64,000 nucleotides of DNA. Source: Bifidobacterium platyrrhinorum. Lineage in GTDB: Bacteria; Actinomycetota; Actinomycetes; Actinomycetales; Bifidobacteriaceae. Positions within the stretch are counted from its first letter, which is position 1. Every line of letters begins with the position of its first letter. The translations under genes and the position numbers were made by a program. Positions 9,204-20,606 of the stretch are shown here, piece after piece. The notes beneath the pieces were generated by a model that was not told where the DNA came from, searched no databases, and saw only the letters and a list, made by a program, of their open reading frames with translations. The stretch lies in assembly GCF_010667645.1 (NCBI RefSeq), contig NZ_WHZV01000004.1, positions 1-64,000 of the forward strand, in the 5' to 3' direction.

Positions 9204-10607
9204 ATGACATCGGCAACCCTTTCCCCGCGCGAGATGAAACGCCGTCGCAGGCTGGGCGCGGACTACGTGGCGCCGTCGCCGTACTCGGTGCGCAACGCGC
9301 TGACCCGCGGCGACGTGTTCACCAGGCTGTCCGCCCTGGTCTTCGGCCTGGGCAACTTCGCGCGCCGGCAATTCGTCAAGGGCGCGGTCCTCCTCGCCCT
9401 GGAGATCGCGTTCATCGTGTTCATGGCCGTCAGCGGCGTCGACTACCTGTCGAAGCTGCCCGGTCTGGGCGACCAGAAGCAGGGCAAGACGCTCGTCGAC
9501 GGCTTCTGGGTGTACACCAAGGGCGACAATTCGGTGGTCATCCTCCTGTACGGCGTGTGCACCGTCGTGCTCATCGCCGCGTTCGCCGTCCTGTGGGCGG
9601 TATCCGTGCGCAGCGCCTACCGGGCCGAATGCGAGGCCCGCGAGCACGGCCATGCGCCGACCTTCCGCGAGGACCTGCACGAGCTGACCGACGGGCGGGC
9701 GCACCAGCTGCTCATGTTCCTGCCGACGCTCGGCATCCTCGTGTTCACCGTCCTGCCGCTCATCTTCATGATCTCGATGGCGTTCACCAGCTACGACCAC
9801 GACCATCTCGTCCTGTTCGACTGGGTGGGCTTCGAGAACTTCGGCAAGGTGTTCTCCAACAGCGGCGGCACCGTCAACGCGGGCCTGTTCGTGTCCGTGC
9901 TGGTCTGGACGCTCGTGTGGGCGTTCTTCGCCACGTTCCTCAACTTCTTCCTCGGCCTGTTCTTCGCGATGGTCATCAACCGCAGGACCACCCGGTTCAA
10001 GGGGTTCTGGCGCGCCTGCTTCTCGATGTCCATCGCCGTGCCGCAGTTCGTCTCGCTGCTCGTGATGCGCACGATGCTCCAGCCGACCGGCGCCGTCAAC
10101 CGCCTGCTCATGGAATGGGGGTGGATCGACTCCGCGCTGCCGTTCTTCACGAACGCCACGTGGGCGCGCGTCACCGTCATCATCATCAACCTGTGGGTCG
10201 GCATCCCGTACACGATCATGCAGATCACCGGCATCCTGCAGAACATCCCCGCCGACCTGTACGAGGCGGCGAGGCTCGACGGCGCGAACTGGTGGCAGAT
10301 CTTCACGCAGATCACGATGCCGTACATCATCTTCGTGCTCACCCCGTACCTCATCACCACGTTCACCGGCAACGTGAACAACTTCAACGTGATCTACCTG
10401 CTGTCCGGCGGCGACCCGACGCCGATCGGCTCGTCCGCAGGTAAGACCGACCTGCTCATCACGTGGCTGTACAAGCTGACCGTCGACAAGGGCGACTACA
10501 ACCTCGGCGCGGTCATCGGCATCATGACGTTCATCGTCCTCGCGGTGGTGTCGCTCGTCACCTACCGCAATTCGGGTTCCTACAAGAACGAGGAGGCGTT
10601 CCGATGA
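9204..10607 (+). CDS. MalF-like sugar ABC transporter permease
   Basis: A 467-residue inner-membrane permease. After an N-terminal arm with one or two membrane segments (about residues 60-80 and 115-135), the core has six helices. The EAA loop reads EAARLDGANWW, as in MalF-type subunits contacting the shared ATPase. No ATPase gene is in the cluster, so a separate MsmK-like protein presumably energises it. It overlaps the next gene by 4 nt (ATGA), showing translational coupling. Confidence 0.9.
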   Translation: MTSATLSPREMKRRRRLGADYVAPSPYSVRNALTRGDVFTRLSALVFGLGNFARRQFVKGAVLLALEIAFIVFMAVSGVDYLSKLPGLGDQKQGKTLVDGFWVYTKGDNSVVILLYGVCTVVLIAAFAVLWAVSVRSAYRAECEAREHGHAPTFREDLHELTDGRAHQLLMFLPTLGILVFTVLPLIFMISMAFTSYDHDHLVLFDWVGFENFGKVFSNSGGTVNAGLFVSVLVWTLVWAFFATFLNFFLGLFFAMVINRRTTRFKGFWRACFSMSIAVPQFVSLLVMRTMLQPTGAVNRLLMEWGWIDSALPFFTNATWARVTVIIINLWVGIPYTIMQITGILQNIPADLYEAARLDGANWWQIFTQITMPYIIFVLTPYLITTFTGNVNNFNVIYLLSGGDPTPIGSSAGKTDLLITWLYKLTVDKGDYNLGAVIGIMTFIVLAVVSLVTYRNSGSYKNEEAFR

Positions 10608-11533
10608 GCAAGCACAGCGAAACCGCCGTCATGGAGGATGCGACCGGCGGCATGGTGAAGGCCGAATCCCACGGCCTCATGCACGATTCGCGCAAGCGCC
10701 GCATCCTCGGCGACGTGCTCGCGCACCTGTTCCTCGCCGTCATGGCGGTGATCTGGCTCGTGCCGATCGTGTGGGTGTTCGCGGAAAGCTTCAACAAGAA
10801 CACCGCGCCGTACACGAAGACGTTCTTCCCGACCGAGTTCTCGCTGGACAACTACATCGCGCTGTTCACCGACAAATCGGTGCTCGATTTCCCGAAGATG
10901 TTCGCGAACACGTTCATCGTCGCGTGCTTCACGTGCGTGATCTCGATCGCGTTCGTGCTGTCCGTCGCGTACTGCATGAGCCGTCTGCGCTTCCGCACGC
11001 GCCGCACGTTCATGAACGTGGTGCTCATCCTCGGCATGTTCCCCGGCATCATGGCCGTCTCCGCGATCTACTTCATCCTCAAGGCGATGGGCCTGACCGG
11101 CGACGGCATGACGATCCTCGCGCTGATCCTCGTGTACTCGGCCGGCACCGGCGCGGGTTTCTACGTGATGAAGGGCTACATGGACACGATCCCCACCTCG
11201 CTCGACGAGGCGGCGCTGCTCGACGGCTGCACCCGCCTGCAGGTGTTCACGAAGATCATCGTCCCGATCTGCAAGCCGATGATCGTCTACCAGGCCATCA
11301 TCGGGTTCCTCACCCCGTGGCTCGACTTCGTCATGGCGAAGGTGATCTGCCGCACGCAGTCGAACTACACGGTGGCGCTCGGACTGTGGCTCATGCTGCA
11401 GAAGGAGTACATTCAGAACTGGTACGCCCGCTTCGCCGCGGCCGCCGTCCTGATCTCCATCCCCATCGCCATCCTCTTCATCGTCATGCAGCGCTTCTAC
11501 CAGGAGTCCATGGCGGGATCGGTGAAGGGCTGA
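10604..11533 (+). CDS. MalG-like sugar ABC transporter permease
   Basis: A 309-residue partner permease with six membrane helices. The EAA loop is DEAALLDGCTRLQVFTKI, near residues 200-217. It ends with the short MalG-type tail GSVKG. It starts inside the stop codon of the MalF-like gene. Together with the lipoprotein and MalF-like subunit it forms an importer for maltose, maltodextrin or related alpha-gluco-oligosaccharides. The substrate is inferred from the flanking GH13 and pullulanase genes. Confidence 0.9.
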   Translation: MSKHSETAVMEDATGGMVKAESHGLMHDSRKRRILGDVLAHLFLAVMAVIWLVPIVWVFAESFNKNTAPYTKTFFPTEFSLDNYIALFTDKSVLDFPKMFANTFIVACFTCVISIAFVLSVAYCMSRLRFRTRRTFMNVVLILGMFPGIMAVSAIYFILKAMGLTGDGMTILALILVYSAGTGAGFYVMKGYMDTIPTSLDEAALLDGCTRLQVFTKIIVPICKPMIVYQAIIGFLTPWLDFVMAKVICRTQSNYTVALGLWLMLQKEYIQNWYARFAAAAVLISIPIAILFIVMQRFYQESMAGSVKG

Positions 11534-11542
11534 GCCGTAAAG

Positions 11543-11565
11543 CGGACAGCCCAGTGGGCTGTCCG
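11543..11565 (+). terminator. Hairpin after the permease genes
   Basis: CGGACAGCCC-AGT-GGGCTGTCCG is a perfect 10-bp stem 10 bases after the malG-like stop. It lacks a U-tract, so termination may be partial and the pullulanase gene may be read through. The spacer also has GAGCCGTRAAGCGG twice (11532 and 11652). Confidence 0.55.
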
Positions 11566-11686
11566 TAGGCTCAGCCTGAGTGAGGCGAAAGCCGAACGAA
11601 GGCAGAATTGAGTCCGGCCGCAGGCCGGTCCGTAATTGCAGGGCCGGAGGCGAGCCGTGAAGCGGTCCGAGTGTGAAAGGAACCAC

Positions 11687-13846
11687 ATGGCACAGTACGC
11701 AGGCACGCCCGCCGAACCGGCCCCGCCGTGCCCCGATCTGCCGGTGTACGCCGGCGACGATCTGGGCGCGCGCCCGGACCCCGCCGGCACCACGTTCCGC
11801 GTGTGGGCGCCGACCGCGTCCGGCGTGACGCTGCGGCTGTTCCGCTACGGTTCGGACGCGGAAGCCGCCGCCGAGGAGCCCGAGGCATCCGTCGACAACG
11901 ACACGACGTCCGCAGGCGACCGTCCCGGCCCGTTCGCCTCGCACGAGCTCACGCCCGGCCCGGCCGGCACGTGGATGGCGCGCTGCGACGGCGTCGGCCA
12001 CGGCGTCTACTACGACTATCTTGTGCGCTTCCCCGACGGCACGGCGCACCGCACCGCCGACCCGTGGGCGCGCGCGGCCGGCGTGAACGGCCGGCGCAGC
12101 ATGGTCGTCGACCTCGCGCGCACCGACCCGGACGGCTGGGAGTCCGACCGCCGCCCGCACGTCGCCAGCCATGACCTCGTCATCTGGGAGACGCACGTCG
12201 GCGACTTCAGCGACGACATGCACAGCGGCGTCCCGTTCGAGCACCGCGGCACGTATCTCGCGTTCACCTACGATGACACGAGCGTCGACGGCGAAGGCGC
12301 GTTCCCCACCTGCGTCGCGTACCTCAAGCACCTTGGTGTGACCGCCGTCCAACTCATGCCGTTCTACGACTACGGCTCCATCGACGAATCCCTCGCGCGC
12401 GACGACCCGCGCCACGGCTTCAACTGGGGCTACGACCCGCTCAACGTCAACGTGCCCGAAGGCTCGTACTCGACCGACCCGTTCCACGGCGAAGTGCGCA
12501 TCCGCGAATGCAAGCGCATGATCCAGGCGCTGCACGCCGCCGGCATCAAGGTGATCATGGACGTGGTCTACAACCACATGTTCTCCGCCGACAACTGGCT
12601 CGAGCGCATGGTCCCCGGCTACGCGCTGCGCCGCCGCGTCGACGGCGCGCTCGCCGACGGCTCCGGCTGCGGCAACGACGTCGCCACCGAACATCCGATG
12701 ATGCGCCGGTACATCGTCGATTCCGTCGTCTACTGGGCGAGCGAATACCATATCGACGGATTCCGCTTCGACCTGATGGGCCTCATCGACGTGGACACGA
12801 TGAACGCGATCCGTACCGCGCTCGACGAGCTGCCGGGCGGCGCGACGGTCCTCATGCACGGCGAACCGTGGGCGGCGCGCGAGACCGCGCTCGACCCGGC
12901 CGCCGGCGTCGTCCTCGCCGACAAACGCGGCCTGCCGTATCTGAGCCCGCGCATCGGCGCGTTCTGCGACACGACGCGCGACGCGGTGCGCGGCCACATC
13001 TTCTTCCACAAGGAACCCGGGTACCTGTCCGGCGCGGCCGCCGACTACGCGGACGACATCCGCCATGCGGCCGACGCTTGGCGCGGCACGCCGCACGAGA
13101 CCGCGTCCGTCGCGCAGGTCATCCAATACGTCTCCGCCCACGACGACCTCACGTTGTGGGACAAGCTGTGCGCCGCGATGCGCCGCCTGCCTGCCGAGGC
13201 CGATTACGCGGCGGACGACGTTGACGCCGGCGGCCGGTGCGCGGACCTCATGGCCGCGAACCGTCTGGCCGCCGGCATCGTGTTCACCGCCGCCGGCGTG
13301 CCGTTCCTGCTGTCCGGCGAGGAGTTCGCCCGCACCAAGCACGGCGATTCCGATTCGTACCGCAGCCCCGCCTCGCTCAACCGGCTCGACTGGCGTCGCG
13401 CCCGTCGCCTCCACGCGTTGGTGGCCCATTACGCGGCGCTCATCCGGTTGCGTCGCGGCAACCCCGCGTACTTCGGCGGCGCGCGCACGATCGTGCCGCG
13501 CGATGACGAGACGGTGGTGTTCCGCGTCGGCGACGACTGTGTGGCCGTGAACCCGGTGGGGGAGACGCGCCTGCAGTCCACGGTGGCCCTGGAGACGCCC
13601 GCCCCGTACGACGAGGTCGCGAAGATCGCGCCCGACGACTGGCGGTGCCTCTATTGCGCCGCCGACGGATTCGCGTCCGGTCCGGCCGCCGCATCCGGTT
13701 GGGGCGTGCCGTCCGATGGCGCGTCCGGTTCCGATGCGTCGCCCGACGGCGACGCGGCCGCCCTGCCTCTGCCGTCCGTGGAGGATCGTGCGATGCCGTT
13801 GCCCCCGTACAGCATCACCGTATGGAGGAGAGGCCGTCATGGTTGA
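11687..13846 (+). CDS. pulA: Type I pullulanase
   Basis: A 719-residue GH13 enzyme hydrolysing alpha-1,6 bonds in pullulan and branched dextrins. An N-terminal CBM48-like beta-sandwich spans about residues 30-130. The type I pullulanase hallmark NWGYDP is at 246-251, then DVVYNH (292-297), nucleophile Asp362 in DGFRFD, acid/base Glu393 in HGEPW and HDD at 485-487. There is no signal peptide, so it debranches imported oligosaccharides. The start at 11687 has AAAGGA upstream. The C-terminal 60 residues are low-complexity Ser/Gly/Asp/Pro. The stop overlaps the next gene by 8 nt. Confidence 0.9.
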   Translation: MAQYAGTPAEPAPPCPDLPVYAGDDLGARPDPAGTTFRVWAPTASGVTLRLFRYGSDAEAAAEEPEASVDNDTTSAGDRPGPFASHELTPGPAGTWMARCDGVGHGVYYDYLVRFPDGTAHRTADPWARAAGVNGRRSMVVDLARTDPDGWESDRRPHVASHDLVIWETHVGDFSDDMHSGVPFEHRGTYLAFTYDDTSVDGEGAFPTCVAYLKHLGVTAVQLMPFYDYGSIDESLARDDPRHGFNWGYDPLNVNVPEGSYSTDPFHGEVRIRECKRMIQALHAAGIKVIMDVVYNHMFSADNWLERMVPGYALRRRVDGALADGSGCGNDVATEHPMMRRYIVDSVVYWASEYHIDGFRFDLMGLIDVDTMNAIRTALDELPGGATVLMHGEPWAARETALDPAAGVVLADKRGLPYLSPRIGAFCDTTRDAVRGHIFFHKEPGYLSGAAADYADDIRHAADAWRGTPHETASVAQVIQYVSAHDDLTLWDKLCAAMRRLPAEADYAADDVDAGGRCADLMAANRLAAGIVFTAAGVPFLLSGEEFARTKHGDSDSYRSPASLNRLDWRRARRLHALVAHYAALIRLRRGNPAYFGGARTIVPRDDETVVFRVGDDCVAVNPVGETRLQSTVALETPAPYDEVAKIAPDDWRCLYCAADGFASGPAAASGWGVPSDGASGSDASPDGDAAALPLPSVEDRAMPLPPYSITVWRRGRHG

Positions 13847-14666
13847 GTACGTCCCGGAACGCCGCTATGACACGGTGTTCTTCGACCTGTACGGCACGTT
13901 GGTGGACATCCGCACCGACGAGGAGTCGCCGGCCGCGTGGGAGGCGTTGCGCGAGGTGTTGGAGGACCATTCCGGCGTGACGTTCCGTGACGCGGCCGCG
14001 CTCAAGGTCCGGTTTGACGCGCTCGCCGCGCCGGTGCTGGCCCGGGCGTCCGGCGTGCGCGGCGGGAACGCCGAGCCCGACCTGCTGCCCGTCTATGCGG
14101 CGTTGGCGGCGGAGGATACCGTCGTCGACCCTGCCTCCAGGGATCCGCAGGCGATCGCGATGGCCGACGTGGGCGACCTGACCAACCTCGGGCCGATGGT
14201 GCTGCCCTGGGCCCTTCAGCTGGCCTGGACGTTCCGTCGCGCCAGCACCAGCCTGCTGCGTCTCTACCCGGGCGCCGAGGCCATGCTCACACGGCTGCGC
14301 GAAGCGGGCCTCACGGTGGTGCTCGTCAGCAACGCGCAATCGGGCTACACGCGGCCGGAACTGCGCGGGCTGGAACTGGAGTCGCTGTTCGACGGCATCG
14401 TCATCTCCAGTGAAGTGGGCGTGCGCAAGCCGTCGCCGCGCATCTACCGCATCGCGCTGGATGGGGTCCTGGCCGATCCGGGCCGCACGGTGATGGTCGG
14501 CAACGACGAGCGGGCGGACATCCTCGGCGCGAAGGTCGCAGGCATCGACGGCGTCTACCTGCGCACCGCGATCTCCCCGCAGGACGATCCGCGGTCGAGC
14601 GCGCACGCCGTCCTCTCCCTGGACGGGCCCGACTACGCCGGTCTCATGAAGTACCTGGGCGTCTGA
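13839..14666 (+). CDS. HAD family hydrolase
   Basis: A 275-residue haloacid-dehalogenase-superfamily phosphatase. Motif I is DLYGTLVD (about residues 15-22), with the nucleophile Asp first. Motif II is LVSNAQ, the conserved Lys is in GVRKPSPRIY, and motif IV is MVGNDERADI. Start at 13839 follows GGAGGAGAGG and lies inside the pullulanase gene, so the pair is translationally coupled. A sugar-phosphate substrate is possible from context, but unproven. Confidence 0.85.
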   Translation: MVEYVPERRYDTVFFDLYGTLVDIRTDEESPAAWEALREVLEDHSGVTFRDAAALKVRFDALAAPVLARASGVRGGNAEPDLLPVYAALAAEDTVVDPASRDPQAIAMADVGDLTNLGPMVLPWALQLAWTFRRASTSLLRLYPGAEAMLTRLREAGLTVVLVSNAQSGYTRPELRGLELESLFDGIVISSEVGVRKPSPRIYRIALDGVLADPGRTVMVGNDERADILGAKVAGIDGVYLRTAISPQDDPRSSAHAVLSLDGPDYAGLMKYLGV

Positions 14667-14718
14667 GCGCCCGTGGGATGTGCGGCCGGGCGGGAATCCC
14701 GAACGCAACGGAGGAATG

Positions 14719-15498
14719 ATGAACGACATCGAAATGGAACGACAGCGCAAGCAGGCCGTGGGCGGCAGACGTCGCAAGGGTCTGTCCGTATTCCGGCTCA
14801 AGACGATCGCCGCGGTGTTCATGGCGCTGTCCGTCGCCTCCACCACGGTCATGCCGCTGCTGTTCGGCGCGCCCACGGCGGACAACATGACCGCTCTGAC
14901 GGCCGCGGTCGTCTGCGAGGCCGCATCCTGGTGCGCGGTGCCGATCTACGCGTGGCTGCTGTTCGACGGATGGCGGCACACGCATGACGTGAGACGGTAC
15001 GCGCTGCGTCTGTGTGCGGTCGCGGCGCTCGCCGAACCCGCCTACGACCGGTTGACGACCGGGCGATGGCTCGACCTGCGCGTGCAGAATCCCGTGTGGG
15101 GGCTGCTGGTCGCGCTCATCGTGCTGGTCGTGCTCGACCGGCTCCGCGCGGGATGCGCGGGTGCGATGTGGCGGGCCGCGGCCGCGGCGGTGGTCGTGGC
15201 CGGTGTGCTGTGGGATCTGCTGCTGCACGTCGGGGTGCGGCAGAGGGTCATGCCCGTGGGCGTGCTCACGCTCATGTTCGTGCTGGTGTTCCGTTTCCTG
15301 TCGCCGCGCGAGAACACGATGATGTTCACCGCGGGCCTGCTGGGCGCGGTCATGTGCATCACGCCGGCCGTGGGCGTCGCCATCCTCCACTACCGCAACG
15401 GCGAACTCGGCTACCGCGGGCGCGATGGACGTGCGTGGGCGAAATGGGTGTTCGCCGCGCTATACCCGCTGATGCTGTGGGCGGGGTGTCTGCTGTAG
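14719..15498 (+). CDS. TraX-like multi-spanning membrane protein
   Basis: A 259-residue protein with about seven predicted membrane helices beginning near residue 26 (LKTIAAVFMALSV). The N-terminal pattern of LKTIA, a helix and an aromatic LLFDGWRHTHDVRRYALRL segment resembles the TraX family. That family includes the F-pilin N-acetyltransferase and many chromosomal acyltransferase-like proteins of unknown substrate. Two tandem ATGs (14716, 14719) follow GGAGG; the second gives the more usual spacing. It converges on the lacI gene at 15547. Confidence 0.65.
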   Translation: MNDIEMERQRKQAVGGRRRKGLSVFRLKTIAAVFMALSVASTTVMPLLFGAPTADNMTALTAAVVCEAASWCAVPIYAWLLFDGWRHTHDVRRYALRLCAVAALAEPAYDRLTTGRWLDLRVQNPVWGLLVALIVLVVLDRLRAGCAGAMWRAAAAAVVVAGVLWDLLLHVGVRQRVMPVGVLTLMFVLVFRFLSPRENTMMFTAGLLGAVMCITPAVGVAILHYRNGELGYRGRDGRAWAKWVFAALYPLMLWAGCLL

Positions 15499-15546
15499 GT
15501 GCGCCTGCTGTAGGCGCGGACCGGCGGGCGGCTGTGGCGGTTCGGT

Positions 15547-16569
15547 TCAGCCGTGATACGGGGCGTCGGTGCCGCGCAAGACGAGCTGCGCCTCGACCGT
15601 CTCATGCGGGGTCTCGAGCGTCTTCCCCTGCATGAGATCGAGCGCCTTGAGCGCCGCCTTGCGGCCCATCGCGTACGGGTCCTGCCGCATCGTGGTGAGA
15701 TTGAGTGTGTCCGCGTACGGGCTGTCGTCGAAGCCGATGATCGAATAGTCGCGCGGCGTGCGGTGCCCGTAGCGTTCCAGCTTGACCATGAGCGGAATCG
15801 CCATCATGTCCATCTGGCAGCAGATCGCGTCCGGGAACTCGTCGAGCGCGAGCAGGGCCGCCAGCGCGGAATCCACGAATTCCGGCCCGCGCGGCACGGT
15901 GAGCACCCGCCAGTCGATGTCGTGCCGGTCTTCCGCCTCCTCGCATGCGCGGACGAACCCGCGCGTGCGGGCGTCGATCGAGGCGTCCAGGTTCTTCACC
16001 GCCTCGGAGCACGGGTAGACGATGCGGTGATGACCGAGTCCGATGAGATGCTGCGTCGCCTTGCGCATGCCCTCCTCGTCGTCGATGCTGACCGACGCGT
16101 CGAACCCCTCGTCGGATGGGATGTTGATACCGACGATCGGCACGTGGATGCGCCGGAGCTGCTCCACCTCGTGCGGGTCGATGGCGAACGAGGCGACGAC
16201 CACCGCGTCCACGTTGCGCCGGATCGGCAGGTTGGTGAAGAAGTCCCGCCGGTTCTCCGCCGTGTCGATGTGCTGGAACAGGGAGATGTCGTAGCCGGCC
16301 GGGTGCATCGCCGATTCGAGACCCGCGAACACCTGCGTGTTGAACCAGCTGGTGATGCTTTCGTTCATCAGCAGCGCCACGCGGTTCGTGCGGCCGGACT
16401 TGAGCGCGGTGGCGGAACGGGAGATGTTGAAGTCGAGCTGGTCGGCCACGGCGAGCACCTTGGCGCGGGTCTTCGCGGAGACGAGCTCGGGGCGCGTGAA
16501 CGCGCGCGAGACGGTGGAGATGGAGACGCCGGCCGCCTTGGCCACGTCGTGGATATCGGCCTTGCCCAT
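15547..16569 (-). CDS. LacI-family transcriptional regulator
   Basis: A 340-residue LacI/GalR repressor. The HTH occupies about residues 5-29 (DIHDVAKAAGVSISTVSR), with a hinge near residue 55 and then the ligand-binding domain. GAGGAGGAGGA precedes the ATG at 16569. It lies between the alpha-glucan locus and dnaK and is transcribed away from dnaK. Its close likeness to the regulator at 2630-3643 suggests both arose by duplication and may act on the same set of glucan genes. Confidence 0.9.
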   Translation of the reverse strand: MGKADIHDVAKAAGVSISTVSRAFTRPELVSAKTRAKVLAVADQLDFNISRSATALKSGRTNRVALLMNESITSWFNTQVFAGLESAMHPAGYDISLFQHIDTAENRRDFFTNLPIRRNVDAVVVASFAIDPHEVEQLRRIHVPIVGINIPSDEGFDASVSIDDEEGMRKATQHLIGLGHHRIVYPCSEAVKNLDASIDARTRGFVRACEEAEDRHDIDWRVLTVPRGPEFVDSALAALLALDEFPDAICCQMDMMAIPLMVKLERYGHRTPRDYSIIGFDDSPYADTLNLTTMRQDPYAMGRKAALKALDLMQGKTLETPHETVEAQLVLRGTDAPYHG

Positions 16570-16689
16570 GGTGTCCTCCTCCTCCTCGTTCGTGCGTTGC
16601 CGTGTGGCGTTCCATCTTACTGCGAACGTTGTCGTCGCGGCATCGGTGCCGGTGCCGCCGTGGATGCCGGCTCCGTTCGCGTTTTTGAA

Positions 16690-16710
16690 CTTGAGTGCGA
16701 CTCGCTCAAG
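16690..16710. promoter_or_regulatory. HAIR element 1 (HspR operator)
   Basis: CTTGAGT-N7-GCTCAAG matches the HspR-associated inverted repeat consensus CTTGAGT-N7-ACTCAAG with one mismatch. It lies upstream of dnaK, and the hspR gene is in the same cluster. Confidence 0.9.
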
Positions 16711-16750
16711 ATTCTGTGGCGAATGTGGGAATAAAACTTGCGGAGTGGAA

Positions 16751-16771
16751 GTTGAGTGGTGTAGGCTCAAG
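16751..16771. promoter_or_regulatory. HAIR element 2 (HspR operator)
   Basis: GTTGAGT-N7-GCTCAAG is a second HAIR copy, 61 bases after the first (about six helical turns), so HspR dimers could bind on one face of the DNA. Two mismatches to consensus suggest a weaker site. Confidence 0.85.
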
Positions 16772-16870
16772 TTTTGGAACGGCAAAGGGCCGGGCGATCG
16801 GGCCGCACCGATCGCATCCGGAACCTGAGCGAAGAACGTAAGAACGAACAAGACAAAAGGAGCACACATT

Positions 16871-18745
<1,875 letters not shown>

Positions 18746-18756
18746 GGTCCCGTCCG

Positions 18757-19434
18757 ATGGCTGAGTTCAACAAGGACGATTACCTGAACGACCTGCCCGA
18801 CGCCGACGACGCGAAGAACACCGCGTCGTCGGCCCCGGCCGACACCCCGGCCGACGCGGCCGCCGCTTCGCAGAACGCGGCCGCTGGTTCCACCCCCTCC
18901 GCCGAGGGGACGGACGCGGCCGGTGCCGCGGACGCCGCGGGCGATGACAAGGCCCCGGAGGGCAAGGCCTCCGACGACAAGGCCGACTCCGACACCCTGA
19001 CCCCTCTGGGCCAGGCCAAGAAGGAGGCCGCCGACTACCTCGAGGCGCTGCAGCGCGAGCGCGCGGAGTTCATCAACTTCCGCAACCGCGCGAAGAAGGA
19101 GCAGGAGCGCTTCCGCGAGCACGGCATCATCGACGTGCTCACCGCGCTGCTGCCCGCGCTCGACGATATCGACCGCATCCGCGCCAACAGCGAGATGGAC
19201 GATTCGTTCAAGGCCGTCGCCGCGAAGATCGACAAGGCGTTCGAGAAGTTCGGCGTCGAGAAGTTCGGCGAGGCCGGCGAGGAGTTCGACCCGACCAAGC
19301 ACGACGCGATCCTGCACAAGCCGGACGATACGGCCGAGAAGGAGACCGTCGACACGGTCGTGGAGGCCGGCTACCGCATCGGCGACCGCGTGATCCGCGC
19401 CGCCCGCGTCGTCGTCGCCTCCCCGCACAACTGA
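18757..19434 (+). CDS. grpE: Nucleotide exchange factor GrpE
   Basis: A 225-residue GrpE, which releases ADP from DnaK. The first ~85 residues are an Ala/Asp-rich low-complexity region. A long coiled-coil (about 88-140, LQRERAEFINFRNRAKKEQER region) follows, then the beta-wing domain ending in VEAGYRIGDRVIRAARVVVA. It sits 11 bases downstream of dnaK, in the same operon. Confidence 0.96.
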   Translation: MAEFNKDDYLNDLPDADDAKNTASSAPADTPADAAAASQNAAAGSTPSAEGTDAAGAADAAGDDKAPEGKASDDKADSDTLTPLGQAKKEAADYLEALQRERAEFINFRNRAKKEQERFREHGIIDVLTALLPALDDIDRIRANSEMDDSFKAVAAKIDKAFEKFGVEKFGEAGEEFDPTKHDAILHKPDDTAEKETVDTVVEAGYRIGDRVIRAARVVVASPHN

Positions 19435-19440
19435 TATTCC

Positions 19441-19467
19441 CGGCTCCCCTCCGATCGAGGGGAGCCG
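19441..19467 (+). terminator. Hairpin between grpE and dnaJ
   Basis: CGGCTCCCCT (19441-19450) pairs with AGGGGAGCCG (19458-19467) around CCGATCG. There is no strong U-tract. It may lower dnaJ expression relative to dnaK-grpE or protect the upstream message. Confidence 0.6.
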
Positions 19468-19506
19468 CTTGCTCACTATCACCAAGACTTACGAAAGGAG
19501 ACATGA

Positions 19507-20541
19507 ATGGCTGAGAACGAATGGCTGAGCAAAGACTTCTACAAGGTCCTTGGTGTCTCCAAGGACGCCTCCGACTCCGACATCACCAAGGCCTACCGCA
19601 AGCTGGCCCGCAAGTACCATCCCGACCTCAACAAGACGAAGGAGGCCGAGGAGAAGTTCAAGGACATCTCCGAGGCCTACGACGTGCTGAGCAACAAGGA
19701 CTCGCGCCAGAAGTACGATGCGATCCGCCAGTTCGGCATGGGCGGCGCCCGCTTCGCCGGCGGCTCCGGCCAGGGCGGCTTCGACGCCTCCGGATTCTCC
19801 GACATCTTCGGTTCGATGTTCGGCGGCGCGTCCGGCATGGGCGGCAACGGCTCCCGCATCCGCTTCTCCACGTCCGGCGGCGGCAACCCGAACCTCAACG
19901 ACATCTTCTCCATGTTCGGCGGCGCGGCCGGCGCCGGCGCGCAGGGCGGCTCGCCCTACGGTGCGTACGGCAACGCCGGTGCGTACGGCGGCTCCCCCTA
20001 CGAGGAGGCCCCGCAGCCCAAGCGGGGCAAGGACCGCAACTCGAAGATCAGCCTGACGCTGCGCCAGGCCGCCAAGGGCGCGACCGTGTCGCTGTCCGTG
20101 GACGGCTCCAAGTTCAAGACGCACATCCCGGCCGGCGTGAAGGACGGGCAGAAGATCCGCCTGTCCGGCAAGGGCCACGCGGGCGTCAACGGCGGCAAGC
20201 ACGGCGACCTGTACCTGCAGGTCAACGTGAAGCCCGACGCCACGTTCACGATGCGCGGCCACGACCTCGTCATGGACCTGCCCGTGAGCGTCGCCGAGGC
20301 CGTCGCCGGGGCGAAGGTCGAGGCTAAGGACATCGACGGCGAGACCGTCACGTTCAAGGTGCCCGCCGGCTCGTCCAGCGGCGCCGAGGTGCGGATTTCC
20401 GGCAAGGGCGTCCAGACGGGCAATGCGCCCGGCGACCTCGTCGGCCGTGTGATGATCCAGGTGCCGGCCAAGCCGGGTCTGGGCGTCAAGCACGCCGCCA
20501 AGGAGTTCGACAAGGCGGCCGGCGACTACGTCGAGCGGTGA
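19507..20541 (+). CDS. dnaJ: DnaJ-family co-chaperone without zinc finger
   Basis: A 344-residue J-protein. The J domain covers residues 9-75, with HPD at 38-40. A Gly/Phe-rich segment follows (about 75-160), then the two-lobed C-terminal substrate domain (about 175-340). The four CxxCxGxG zinc repeats of canonical DnaJ are absent, so it is a class II (CbpA-like) protein, as in other actinobacterial dnaK operons. AAAGGAG precedes the start. A second, zinc-finger DnaJ probably lies elsewhere in the genome. Confidence 0.93.
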   Translation: MAENEWLSKDFYKVLGVSKDASDSDITKAYRKLARKYHPDLNKTKEAEEKFKDISEAYDVLSNKDSRQKYDAIRQFGMGGARFAGGSGQGGFDASGFSDIFGSMFGGASGMGGNGSRIRFSTSGGGNPNLNDIFSMFGGAAGAGAQGGSPYGAYGNAGAYGGSPYEEAPQPKRGKDRNSKISLTLRQAAKGATVSLSVDGSKFKTHIPAGVKDGQKIRLSGKGHAGVNGGKHGDLYLQVNVKPDATFTMRGHDLVMDLPVSVAEAVAGAKVEAKDIDGETVTFKVPAGSSSGAEVRISGKGVQTGNAPGDLVGRVMIQVPAKPGLGVKHAAKEFDKAAGDYVER

Positions 20542-20606
20542 CCCGCCCAGCGTCGCCGGTCCGCCGCGGTCCATCGGGGCCGCGATCAGTGGTTTTCAGG
20601 AGGTGA

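Larger units (their letters stand above)
16570..16870. promoter_or_regulatory. lacI / dnaK divergent promoter region
   Basis: A 301-base spacer that contains two HspR operators (see separate entries) and the dnaK leader of roughly 100 nt. AAAAGGAG precedes the dnaK start. No gene lies in it. Confidence 0.7.

Noticed and set aside
10580-13840. A 1086-codon minus-strand frame opposite the pullulanase and malG-like genes
   Set aside because: Shadow of the pullulanase gene; composition is Arg/Ala/Val/Gly nonsense and the plus strand has full GH13 motifs.
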